Numbered from the stretch's first letter, positions 1 through 6,422 are shown. The stretch is 8,823 bases of DNA from Betaproteobacteria bacterium (GCA_005882155.1 VBCQ01000353.1:1-8823); one strand, 5' to 3'. A program made the numbers and translations. The notes: generated from the sequence alone by a model not told the origin.

Positions 1-616
1 CGACGTCGCGCGCATAGTCTTCGCTCGAGATGTAGTTGACGCACGGTCCGGAGCAGCGCTTGATCTGGTACAGCAGGCACGGCCGCGTGCGGTTGTTGAA
101 CACCGTGTCTTCGCAGGTGCGCAGCTTGAAGACTTTCTGCAGCAGCTGGATCGATTCCTTGACTGCCCACGCGCTCGGGAACGGGCCGAAGTAGCGGTGC
201 TTCTTGTCCACTGAGCCGCGGTAGTAGGCCATGCGCGGATAGGGGTGCGACGCGATCTTCAAATACGGATAACTCTTGTCGTCGCGAAAGAGAATGTTGT
301 AGCGCGGGTTGAGCGTCTTGATCAGGTTGTTCTCGAGCAGCAGCGCCTCGGCCTCGGAGCGAACGACCGTCGTCTCCATCCGAACGATCTTGCTGATCAT
401 GTGGCCGATGCGCGTGCCGCCGTGGTTCTTCTGGAAGTAGCTCGCCACGCGCTTGCGCAGATCGCGCGCCTTGCCGACGTAGAGCACCGCGTCCTGCGCG
501 TCGAAATAGCGGTACACGCCGGGCAGGCAGGGCAACGCCGCCACATCGGCCAACAAACGCTCGCGCGCCGGGTCGATCGGCGGTTCGTCAGTGGGGATCT
601 CGGTCGGTTCGGTCAT
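1..616 (-). CDS. uvrC: UvrABC excinuclease subunit C, N-terminal part (cut by left edge)
   Basis: UvrC makes the two incisions flanking a DNA lesion after UvrA/UvrB recognition in nucleotide excision repair; it is cytoplasmic. The window holds the first 205 codons plus one base; the rest lies beyond position 1. Seen in the translation: a GIY-YIG nuclease domain at about residues 29-110, with the GVY (33-35) and YVG (46-48) halves, the KARDLRKR stretch (49-56) and the EALLLENN segment (90-97) that carries the family's metal-ligand glutamate. These are followed by RDDKSYPYLKI, the YFGPFP block and the cysteine-bearing CxGPCVNYI region typical of UvrC before the UvrB-interacting UVR domain, which is not in view. 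The ATG at 616 gives a short acidic/proline-rich leader before the domain, as in relatives. It is divergent from earP with only 34 bp between the starts. Identification is firm; the family is about 600 residues or more, so roughly two thirds is missing. Confidence 0.97.
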   Translation of the reverse strand, partial: MTEPTEIPTDEPPIDPARERLLADVAALPCLPGVYRYFDAQDAVLYVGKARDLRKRVASYFQKNHGGTRIGHMISKIVRMETTVVRSEAEALLLENNLIKTLNPRYNILFRDDKSYPYLKIASHPYPRMAYYRGSVDKKHRYFGPFPSAWAVKESIQLLQKVFKLRTCEDTVFNNRTRPCLLYQIKRCSGPCVNYISSEDYARDV

Positions 617-638
617 CGCTCACGATTGTGCCGCGCTC

Positions 639-644
639 GATAAT
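639..644 (+). promoter_or_regulatory. candidate -10 box of earP (GATAAT)
   Basis: GATAAT matches the sigma70 -10 consensus at 5 of 6 positions and is an AT-rich island in a GC-rich spacer. It ends 6 nt before the earP ATG, which would put the start site on or next to the A of the ATG. I see no convincing -35 at 16-18 bp, and that position would fall inside the start of uvrC. The call rests on the hexamer and its position only. Confidence 0.3.
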
Positions 645-650
645 CCGCTG

Positions 651-1709
651 ATGCTGTGGGACCTGTACTGCCGCGTGATCGACAACTACGGCGACATCGG
701 CGTCTGCTGGCGTCTTGGCGCCGACCTCGCGTCGCGCGGCGAAGAGGTCCGCCTGTGGGTCGACGACCCGTCGCCGCTCAGCTGGATGGCCCCCGTCGTC
801 CACCCCGGCGTGAAGGTGCTGCGCTGGACCGGCGACGCGCCGCCGCTGGCGCCTGGCGAGGTCGTCATCGAAGCCTTCGGTTGCGACCCGCCGCCGGCTT
901 TCGTCGAACGCATGGCAAGCGCGGCTCGGCCGCCGGTTTGGGTCAACCTCGAGTACCTGAGCGCCGAGGCGTATGTCGAGCGCAGCCATGGTCTGCCGTC
1001 GCCGCAGTCGTCGGGCCCCGGCGTCGGGCTCACGAAGTGGTTCTACTACCCCGGTTTCACGCCCGCCACCGGCGGCCTGCTGCGCGAGCCTGATCTACTG
1101 GACCGCCAGCGACGCTTCGATGCGCCGAGCTGGCTCGCGCGGCACGGGATAAGGCCGCAACCCGGCGAGCGGCTGGTCAGCTTGTTCTGCTACGCCAACC
1201 CCGCCGTGCCGGCGCTGCTCGACATGCTGGCGCAGCAGCCGACACTGCTGCTCGCCACCGCCGGCGCCGCTGCCACGCAGGTCGCCCGCGAGCTCGGACC
1301 GACGCTCGCGCGCCGATCGCTGCGTGCCGTGCCGTTGCCGCCGTTGACTCAGATCGACTTCGACCATCTGCTGTGGTCCTGCGAGCTGAACTTCGTTCGC
1401 GGCGAAGACTCCTTCGTTCGCGCGCAATGGGCGGCGCAGCCTTTCGTCTGGCAAATCTATCCGCAGCACGATGCAGCGCATGCCGCGAAGCTCGAGGCGT
1501 TTCTGGAGCGCTTTGTCGCGACGTTCGACGCGACCGAGGCGGCCGCGCTGCGCGCGTTCTGGCTCACCTGGAACGGCTTGAATTCTTCCCTGCCGCCCTT
1601 AGCTTCGATTGCGTCATGGCGCGATCGCTGCGAGGCGTGGCGTGACAGCTTGCTCGCGCAGGACGATCTCGCAACCCAGCTGATTCGCTTCGTGGCTGAA
1701 AGACGCTAA
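651..1709 (+). CDS. earP: EF-P arginine rhamnosyltransferase EarP
   Basis: EarP transfers rhamnose from dTDP-L-rhamnose to Arg32 of elongation factor P, activating EF-P for rescue of polyproline-stalled ribosomes. It is a cytosolic inverting glycosyltransferase of GT-B fold. The 352-residue product begins LWDLYCRVIDNYGDIG; D11 and D15 align with the Asp13/Asp17 pair described as essential in Pseudomonas EarP. The C-terminal domain carries RGEDSFVRAQWA, where E252 and D253 fit the nucleotide-sugar-binding Glu/Asp pair of the family (residue matching from memory). The KWFYYPGF and SLFCYAN blocks are also typical. I chose the ATG at 651 because the conserved N-terminus starts there; an in-frame GTG at 591 would add 20 unconserved residues inside uvrC. 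No Shine-Dalgarno is visible. Its substrate gene efp follows after 87 bp, the usual pairing. Length is slightly below the common ~370-380 but no domain is missing. Confidence 0.95.
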   Translation: MLWDLYCRVIDNYGDIGVCWRLGADLASRGEEVRLWVDDPSPLSWMAPVVHPGVKVLRWTGDAPPLAPGEVVIEAFGCDPPPAFVERMASAARPPVWVNLEYLSAEAYVERSHGLPSPQSSGPGVGLTKWFYYPGFTPATGGLLREPDLLDRQRRFDAPSWLARHGIRPQPGERLVSLFCYANPAVPALLDMLAQQPTLLLATAGAAATQVARELGPTLARRSLRAVPLPPLTQIDFDHLLWSCELNFVRGEDSFVRAQWAAQPFVWQIYPQHDAAHAAKLEAFLERFVATFDATEAAALRAFWLTWNGLNSSLPPLASIASWRDRCEAWRDSLLAQDDLATQLIRFVAERR

Positions 1710-1712
1710 AAT
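1707..1712 (+). promoter_or_regulatory. candidate -10 box of efp (TAAAAT)
   Basis: TAAAAT, a 5/6 match to the sigma70 -10, begins at the earP stop codon (TAA 1707-1709). At 17 bp spacing the -35 would be TTCGCT (1684-1689), only about 3/6. A start near 1719 would give efp a leader of about 78 nt. The context (CTAAAATTGCAGG) resembles promoters common in Burkholderiales, so efp may have its own strong promoter besides read-through from earP. This is inferred from sequence pattern only. Confidence 0.45.
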
Positions 1713-1796
1713 TGCAGGCTTTGCGCGAACCGGTGAATCCGCTTTCGCGCGTGTCTCATCCACCAGCTTTGCGCCGCAGCGCCCACGGAAATCGTT

Positions 1797-2351
1797 ATGA
1801 AGATCGCACAGGAAATTCGCGCCGGCAACGTCATCATGCACGGCAAGGACCCGATGGTCGTGCTGAAGACCGAATACAGCCGCGGCGGCCGCAATTCGGC
1901 CACCGTGCGCATGAAGCTCAAGAGCTTGCTGAACAGCTCGGGCACCGAGGTCGTGTTCAAGGCCGACGACAAGATGGACCAGATCATCCTCGACAAGAAG
2001 GACTGCACCTACTCCTACTTTGCCGACCCGATGTACGCGTGCATGGACGCCGAGTACAACCAGTTCGAGGTCGAGTCCGAGAACATGGGCGACGCGATCC
2101 AGTACCTCGAAGACGGCATGCCGGTCGAGGTCGTGTTCTACGACGGCAAGGCGATCTCGGTCGAGCTGCCGACCAGCTTGGTGCGCGAAGTGAAGTACAC
2201 CGAGCCCGCCGTCAAGGGCGACACCTCGGGCAAGGTGCTGAAGCCCGCCAAGCTCGCCACCGGCTTCGAAGTGTCGGTACCACTGTTCGTCGAGACCGGC
2301 GACCGCATCGAGATCGACACCCGCACCCACGAGTACCGCAAGCGCGTTTGA
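1797..2351 (+). CDS. efp: elongation factor P (arginine-rhamnosylated type)
   Basis: EF-P binds the ribosome between the P and E sites and promotes peptide bonds at consecutive prolines. The 184-residue product shows the three-barrel EF-P layout: KOW-like domain I (about 1-63) and two OB-like domains, ending in the signature GDRIEIDTRTHEYRKRV. The loop tip in domain I reads YSRGGRNS (27-34), so the modified position is Arg32. This is the EarP-dependent type, not the lysine-34 type used by EpmA/EpmB; it agrees with earP directly upstream. Other family blocks seen are FKADDK, YSYFADPMY and YTEPAVKGDTSGKV. Length matches the family (about 185-190). The start ATG at 1797 has a modest Shine-Dalgarno (CGGAA, 1786-1790) six bases upstream. 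A strong terminator follows the stop. dTDP-rhamnose synthesis genes are not in the window. Nothing is broken or unusual. Confidence 0.98.
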   Translation: MKIAQEIRAGNVIMHGKDPMVVLKTEYSRGGRNSATVRMKLKSLLNSSGTEVVFKADDKMDQIILDKKDCTYSYFADPMYACMDAEYNQFEVESENMGDAIQYLEDGMPVEVVFYDGKAISVELPTSLVREVKYTEPAVKGDTSGKVLKPAKLATGFEVSVPLFVETGDRIEIDTRTHEYRKRV

Positions 2352-2374
2352 TTCACGTCGCGCTGTCAGGTCGC

Positions 2375-2401
2375 AAGGGCACTTCGGTGCCCTTTTCTTT
2401 T
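2375..2401 (+). terminator. intrinsic terminator of efp
   Basis: A perfect stem AAGGGCAC / GTGCCCTT (2375-2382 with 2387-2394) closes a stable TTCG tetraloop (2383-2386). It runs into TTTTCTTTT (2393-2401) on the plus strand. It sits 24 nt after the efp stop and is a textbook Rho-independent terminator. It should insulate mnmC, whose ATG is only 15 nt beyond the T-tract end. Confidence 0.93.
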
Positions 2402-2409
2402 GCTATGTT
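2401..2409 (+). promoter_or_regulatory. candidate extended -10 of mnmC (TGCTATGTT)
   Basis: TGCTATGTT fits the extended -10 pattern TGnTATnnT. The -35 position (2381-2386) lies in the terminator loop and is poor, but an extended -10 can act without one. The hexamer TATGTT (2404-2409) ends 6 nt before the mnmC ATG, so transcription would begin at or next to the start codon. The site lies immediately after the efp terminator, where a new promoter is needed unless mnmC relies on read-through. Weak evidence; pattern only. Confidence 0.3.
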
Positions 2410-2415
2410 CGTCGG

Positions 2416-4353
2416 ATGAAGACCCGGCCCATCGTTCCCGCGCATTTGCAGTGGACCGATGAGGGCGTCCCGTTCTCGGACGAGTTCGACGATGTCTACC
2501 ACCCGGCTGCCGGCGCGCTCGAGCAGGCGCGCCACGTTTTTCTCGCCGGCACCGGCCTGCCCGAACGCTGGCAAGGACGCGAGCGCTTCGTCGTCCTCGA
2601 AACCGGCTTCGGCCTCGGCAACAACTTTCTCGCGACGTGGGACGCGTGGCGGCGCAGCGAGCAGCGTTGCCGGCAGCTGCACTTCATCTCGATCGAGCAG
2701 CGCCCGCTGACCCGCGACGATCTGCGCGCTGTGCAGCGCGACGCGTCGCTGGCCGATCTGGCATCTCGGCTCGCCGACGCCTGGCCGCCGTTGACGCCGA
2801 ACCTGCACCGCCTGAGCTTCGACGATGGCCGGGTCGAGCTGCTGCTCGCGCTCGGTGATGTGGCAGCATGGCTGCCCGAGCTGGTCGCGCAGGTCGACGC
2901 TTTCTATCTCGACGGATTCGCGCCGGCGAAGAACCCGCAGATGTGGCAGGCGCGGATTTACAAGGCGATGGCGCGACTTGCCGCACCTGGCGCGACGGCA
3001 GCGACCTGGACCGCCGCGCGCTCAGTGCGCGACGGGCTCGTGTCGGCCGGCTTCGACGTCACGCGCGCATCGGGTCGTGGCGGCAAGCGCGACATCACGC
3101 TCGCAACCTACACCCCCGCGTTCATGCCGCGCCGCGCGACGGCGCGCAAGCACGCGCCGACCGCATCACGCGAGGCGCTTGTCGTCGGTGCGGGGCTCGC
3201 CGGCTGTGCGGTCGCTTGGGCCTTGGCCGAGCACGGCTGGCGCAGCGTCGTACTCGATCGCGAATCCGCGCCGGCGCAGGCAGCGTCGGGCAACCTGGCC
3301 GGGCTGTTCCACGGCATCGCCAACCCGCAAGACGGCACCCACGCGCGATTCAATCGAGCCGCAGCGATCGCGACGCAACGCGTCGTCGAGCAGGCTGCGC
3401 TGACGCGCGGCGCGATCGGCTCGGTGCAGGGCCTGCTGCGGCTCGAAACCTCGGGCACAGACGCTGCCTCGATGCGCGCGATGCTGGCGCAGCAAGGTCT
3501 GCCGGCGGACTACGTCGCTGCGCTCGACGCCGCCGATGCCAGCCGATCGAGCGGCATTCCGCTCGAGCACCCGGCGTGGTTCTACCCCGGTGGCGGCTGG
3601 GTGCGGCCGGTGGAGTTGGCGAATTGGTTTCTCGATCGCGCTGGCGCGAACGCGACGTTCCGCGGTGGCGTGACGGTGCATTCGTTGCATCGCATCGACG
3701 GCCGCTGGCAGCTGCTGGCCGCTGACGGCGCGACGATCGCCGAAGCCGAGACCATCGTGCTCGCCAACGCCGGCGACGCGTTGCGACTGCTCGGCCATCC
3801 GTCGTGGCCGATCCGTCGACTGCGCGGGCAAGTCAGCATGCTGCCGGCGACGGTGCCGCTGCCGCGCATTCCCGTCACCGGCGCCGGCTACCTGCTGCCC
3901 GAGGTCGACGGCATGGCGATGTTCGGTGCGAGTTCGCAACCGAACGACGACGATCCGACGGTGCGCGCGAGCGACCACGCGCACAACCTCGCACAGCTCG
4001 CGCGCCTCACGCGTACGGCGATCGGTCTCGCGAGCGATTCGATTCAAGGCCGCACCGGCTGGCGCTGGTCGACCGACGATCGCCTGCCGATCGTCGGCGC
4101 CGTGCCCGACGCTGCGGCTGCGGCGGTGCCCGGGGTGCGACTCGATCAAGCGCGCTTCGTACCGCGCCTGCCAGGCCTCTTCGCCTTCACCGCGCTCGGT
4201 TCGCGCGGCATCACCTGGTCGGCGCTCAGTGCACAGGCGCTGGCGGCGACGATCTGCGGCGCACCGGTGCCGATCGAATCGAGCTTGCTCGATGCGATCG
4301 ATCCGGCACGCTTCATCACGCGCGAGGCGCGTCGCGAAGCCAATCGCGGATGA
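2416..4353 (+). CDS. mnmC: bifunctional tRNA mnm5(s2)U biosynthesis protein MnmC
   Basis: MnmC completes the mnm5s2U modification of wobble uridine-34 in a set of tRNAs. The FAD-dependent oxidase domain removes the carboxymethyl group from cmnm5U, and the SAM-dependent methyltransferase domain then methylates nm5U to mnm5U; both act in the cytosol. The 645-residue product has the N-terminal methyltransferase first: LETGFGLGNNF (61-71) is the SAM loop and YLDGFAPAKNPQMW (164-177) the family signature. The FAD domain starts with VVGAGLAG (256-263), the dinucleotide-binding GxGxxG. Then come ASGNLAGLFHG (290-300), GRTGWRWSTDDRLP (545-558) and ALGSRGITWSAL (593-604), the C-terminal flavin-binding segment. 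Length is close to the roughly 660 residues usual for the fusion. The conserved DEGVPFSDEFDDVY block at 15-28 supports the ATG at 2416; no Shine-Dalgarno is evident. The last 38 bp overlap the convergent hydrolase gene. Both domains look intact. Confidence 0.96.
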   Translation: MKTRPIVPAHLQWTDEGVPFSDEFDDVYHPAAGALEQARHVFLAGTGLPERWQGRERFVVLETGFGLGNNFLATWDAWRRSEQRCRQLHFISIEQRPLTRDDLRAVQRDASLADLASRLADAWPPLTPNLHRLSFDDGRVELLLALGDVAAWLPELVAQVDAFYLDGFAPAKNPQMWQARIYKAMARLAAPGATAATWTAARSVRDGLVSAGFDVTRASGRGGKRDITLATYTPAFMPRRATARKHAPTASREALVVGAGLAGCAVAWALAEHGWRSVVLDRESAPAQAASGNLAGLFHGIANPQDGTHARFNRAAAIATQRVVEQAALTRGAIGSVQGLLRLETSGTDAASMRAMLAQQGLPADYVAALDAADASRSSGIPLEHPAWFYPGGGWVRPVELANWFLDRAGANATFRGGVTVHSLHRIDGRWQLLAADGATIAEAETIVLANAGDALRLLGHPSWPIRRLRGQVSMLPATVPLPRIPVTGAGYLLPEVDGMAMFGASSQPNDDDPTVRASDHAHNLAQLARLTRTAIGLASDSIQGRTGWRWSTDDRLPIVGAVPDAAAAAVPGVRLDQARFVPRLPGLFAFTALGSRGITWSALSAQALAATICGAPVPIESSLLDAIDPARFITREARREANRG

Positions 4354-5503
4354 CCGCATAGACGCGCGGCTCGTTGAGCAGCGCCATGTGACCAAGGCCA
4401 GCGAGCTCGACGCGCCGCACGTCACCCGAGAGGCCGTCGTCGGACGCACTGCCCGAGCGCACCAGACCATCGCCGAGCAGCGTGCCGATTGCGGACCCCA
4501 GTACGCCGTCGGACGCGTCGCCGAGATGGCCAACGACGAAGCGAAGCGGCACGCGCGACAGTGGCCGACCCACTCGATCCTGCAGCCCATCGCGCAGATC
4601 CTTGATGCCTTGACTGCGCGAATTTGCGATGCGCCCGAGTGGCCGCGTCACGTCCGACACGGCGAGCGCCTTGCTCACCCACCGGCCGATCTTTTCGAGC
4701 GGTGCGCCCTGATGCGGCGTGCCGAGACAGATCACCATGCGAACCCGATCCAGCCACGCAGATCCGTCGGCCGAGGCGCATTCGCATGCGCCGCGCGCGA
4801 CAAGCCCGCCCATGCTGTGACCGATCAAGACGAGCTCACGCAGACGCGGCGCCGCCTTCGTCAAGCGCTGCAGCAACGCAGCGAATTGGCGCGCGTTGTC
4901 GGCCAGCGGCAGCCCGCTGTTGTAGCGAAGGTAGATCGCAGACATGCCGAGATCGACGGCAAGCAAGGCGGCGTAGTCGGCACGACCGGCCGATGCAGAC
5001 CAGCTGTGCTCGTCGCAGCCGAGGCCATGAACGAAAACGCAGACCCGCTCGCCCAGATTCGCAAGCCCATTGCGCGTCAATAACAGCGGCGCACCCTCGG
5101 CATGAAACCCCATCTGAATTGCGAGACCGCTGCCGGCGTCGAGCAGCGCGTCGCCGACCGTCGCGTTCAAAGCGCTGCGCAATGCGAGCTCCTTGCCGAC
5201 GGGTTGGCGTGACGGATCGACGGTGAGCCGCTCGGCGACTCCCGCCAGCGTCAACGCCGCTGCGCCGCCTTGGCGCACCGCCGCATAGACGCCGTGGGTG
5301 ATCGCATCATGAGCGCCGTGCACGAGCCGCGCGGGGCCACTCAGACCAGGCAACTGCTGCAAGGCATCGAAGGTCTTGTCGGCGATGGCGTGATGCATCT
5401 CCTGCACCCGCGTCGTGGTCGCCTGAAAGCCTGTCTTCAACACACTCGCGTAGAGCGCGCCGGCCACTGCGGGTGGAGCGGGCCGCTTGCGGCGCTCAGC
5501 CAT
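4316..5503 (-). CDS. alpha/beta hydrolase, lipase/esterase-like
   Basis: Predicted serine hydrolase of 395 residues; the substrate is unknown. The catalytic part starts near residue 150: CVFVHGLGCDEHSW (155-168) supplies the HG oxyanion-hole strand, LIGHSMGGLVARGA (226-239) the nucleophile elbow GxSxG with Ser230, and MVICLGTPHQGAPLEK the strand-loop typical of PGAP1-like/lipase hydrolases. GLGHMALLNEPRVY (369-382) supplies the likely catalytic His372; the acid may be Asp345 in GDGLV, which I cannot settle. Residues 1-135 form an alanine-rich, probably helical N-terminal region without a signal peptide or clear membrane segment, so the enzyme is probably cytoplasmic. The start at 5503 lies 11 nt after the stop of the upstream small gene, suggesting an operon and perhaps translational coupling, since no clear Shine-Dalgarno is seen. 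The 3' end overlaps mnmC tail-to-tail. An esterase, lipase or depolymerase role are all possible. Confidence 0.85.
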   Translation of the reverse strand: MAERRKRPAPPAVAGALYASVLKTGFQATTTRVQEMHHAIADKTFDALQQLPGLSGPARLVHGAHDAITHGVYAAVRQGGAAALTLAGVAERLTVDPSRQPVGKELALRSALNATVGDALLDAGSGLAIQMGFHAEGAPLLLTRNGLANLGERVCVFVHGLGCDEHSWSASAGRADYAALLAVDLGMSAIYLRYNSGLPLADNARQFAALLQRLTKAAPRLRELVLIGHSMGGLVARGACECASADGSAWLDRVRMVICLGTPHQGAPLEKIGRWVSKALAVSDVTRPLGRIANSRSQGIKDLRDGLQDRVGRPLSRVPLRFVVGHLGDASDGVLGSAIGTLLGDGLVRSGSASDDGLSGDVRRVELAGLGHMALLNEPRVYAVIRDWLRDAPRA

Positions 5504-5514
5504 TCGTGCGCCGC

Positions 5515-5691
5515 TCAGTAGGCGGCGCTGCCGGGAGGAAGGCTGCCTTGCCCCGGCTCTGCCGGCTCGTCGCTGCCGCCTTGTGTCGGCGCAGTCTTGC
5601 GAGCCTCTTTCTCTTTCAGCTTCTCTTCCTTCTTCTTCTTCTTGGCCAGCTCACGCTGGCGCTTTTCGAACGAGTAATTGGGCTTGGCCAT
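5515..5691 (-). CDS. small lysine-rich conserved hypothetical protein (58 aa)
   Basis: A 58-codon gene beginning MAKPNYSFEKRQRELAKK. Residues 9-32 are almost all Lys/Glu/Arg with a run of five lysines (17-21), predicting one strongly charged helix. Residues 33-58 are a Gly/Pro/Ser-rich, probably disordered tail. No signal peptide or membrane segment is seen. A strong Shine-Dalgarno (GAAGGA on the minus strand, 5698-5703) at 6 nt spacing makes translation very credible and fixes the start. I recall short proteins beginning MAKPNYxFxKRQRELAKK as widespread hypotheticals in Betaproteobacteria, without a known function; this is memory, not a search. It lies between the broken rpiA (64 nt upstream) and the hydrolase (11 nt downstream). 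The charge pattern would suit nucleic-acid or ribosome contact, but that is a guess. The real identity of the gene is well supported; its role is not. Confidence 0.85.
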   Translation of the reverse strand: MAKPNYSFEKRQRELAKKKKKEEKLKEKEARKTAPTQGGSDEPAEPGQGSLPPGSAAY

Positions 5692-5697
5692 GGGCCG

Positions 5698-5703
5698 TCC
5701 TTC
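5698..5703 (-). promoter_or_regulatory. ribosome binding site of the 58-aa small protein (GAAGGA)
   Basis: On the minus strand GAAGGA stands 6 nt before the ATG at 5691. It is the strongest Shine-Dalgarno in the window and the main reason to accept this short gene and its start; most other genes here have weak or no visible SD. Confidence 0.8.
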
Positions 5704-5713
5704 GCATCAAGTG

Positions 5714-5738
5714 AAACAGCCGCGAGATTACGCTGTTT
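5714..5738 (-). terminator. weak hairpin between rpiA and the small gene
   Basis: A 7-bp inverted repeat, AAACAGC (5714-5720) and GCTGTTT (5732-5738), with an 11-nt loop, lies 18 nt past the rpiA stop. On the minus strand the stem runs into TTTCACTTG, which is not a real T-tract. It could be an attenuating terminator or a chance repeat. Confidence 0.22.
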
Positions 5739-5755
5739 TCGGAACCGTCCGTCCG

Positions 5756-6377
5756 TCAAAACTTCAGTGTCTTCACCCCTTGCGCCGTTCCGAGAAGGCA
5801 CACGCTCGCGCGATTGCGGGCGAAGATGCCCACCGTCACGACACCGGGCCATTGGTTGATTTCGCGCTCCATCGCCGCCGGGTCGGTGATGGCGAGGCCG
5901 TGCACATCGATGATGTGGCAGCCGTTGTCGGTCACCACGCCATGGCGCAAGACGGCGTCGCCGCCGAGGGCGCGCAGCTTGCTGGCGATCTGCGCTGCCG
6001 CCATCGGAATCACCTCAACCGGCAGCGGATACTTGCCGAGCGTCGCGACGAGCTTGGATTCATCGGCAATGCAAACGAAGCGCTCGGCCTTGTCGGCGAC
6101 GATCTTCTCGCGCGTCAGCGCAGCGCCGCCGCCCTTGATCATGTTGCCTGCGTGGTCGATCGGTGTTGCCGTCGAGGACGCGAATGCCGAACGAGCGCAG
6201 CCGCTCGGTGCTCGTCTCGCTGCTCGACACGGCGCCGGCGATGCGGTCCTTCATCGTCGCCAGCGCATCGATGAAGCAGTTCACCGTCGAGCCCGTCCCG
6301 ACGCCGACCACGCTGCCAGCGACGACATAGTCGAGTGCCGCCTGGCCGACCAGCCGCTTCAATTCGTCCTGCGTCAT
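5756..6377 (-). pseudogene. rpiA: ribose-5-phosphate isomerase A, disrupted by an internal frameshifting deletion
   Basis: RpiA interconverts ribose-5-phosphate and ribulose-5-phosphate in the pentose phosphate pathway. The frame from the ATG at 6377 gives a perfect family N-terminus for 69 residues (MTQDELKRL, VGVGTGSTVNCFIDAL at 24-39, AVSSSETSTERL, GIRVLD). After about 6170 it leaves the family and stops near 6060, giving about 105 residues. The rest of RpiA resumes in another frame from 6160: IDHAGNMIKGGGAALTREK, PLPVEVIPMA, HGVVTDNG, PGVVTVGIF, GVKTLKF, ending at 5756. Aligned from memory to the 219-residue E. coli protein, only 10 nt (6161-6170) stand where 16 codons (70-85) belong, so about 38 nt are missing. 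The lost segment contains the YVDGADE motif with catalytic Asp81 and Asp84; the Lys94 and Glu103 equivalents remain. No other lesion is seen, so the break is recent or an assembly error. As written, no active enzyme can be made. Confidence 0.9.
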
Positions 6378-6416
6378 GACTGAAGGTCCTCGAGGTCCGT
6401 TTGAGACAATCCACGC

Positions 6417-6422
6417 ATTATC
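6417..6422 (-). promoter_or_regulatory. candidate -10 box of rpiA (GATAAT)
   Basis: On the minus strand the rpiA-pyrD spacer contains GGATAATGCG, a 5/6 -10 match, which would give a leader of about 33 nt before the rpiA ATG. The -35 position (GTCGGC) is poor. The 71-bp spacer 6378-6448 must also hold the pyrD promoter. On the plus strand it has TTGAGA (6401-6406), a good -35-like hexamer without a matching -10 at 16-18 bp, so I assign none for pyrD. Confidence 0.3.

Noticed and set aside
591..650. GTG at 591 as the earP start
   Set aside because: It would add 20 unconserved residues overlapping the start of uvrC; the conserved EarP N-terminus begins at the ATG at 651.
1614..2330. 238-codon open frame on the minus strand opposite efp
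   Set aside because: Shadow of efp; low-complexity Val/Leu/His/Asp pattern from the complementary strand and no motif.
3166..4590. 474-codon open frame on the minus strand, antisense to mnmC and the hydrolase end
   Set aside because: Composition is Arg/Ala/His-rich with no recognisable domain; it lies opposite strongly conserved mnmC motifs and is a GC-rich shadow frame.
3926..5083. 385-codon open frame on the plus strand
   Set aside because: It runs over the mnmC 3' end and antisense to the hydrolase, whose GxSxG, HG and catalytic His are clear; the translation is arginine-rich and unlike a protein family.
5629..5643. CTT repeat as a mobile or CRISPR-type repeat
   Set aside because: It is just (CTT)5, five AAG lysine codons inside the small lysine-rich gene.
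6060..6170. Programmed ribosomal frameshift as the explanation of the split rpiA
   Set aside because: A frameshift would join the frames but could not restore about 13 missing codons including both catalytic aspartates; no slippery heptamer is seen at the junction.
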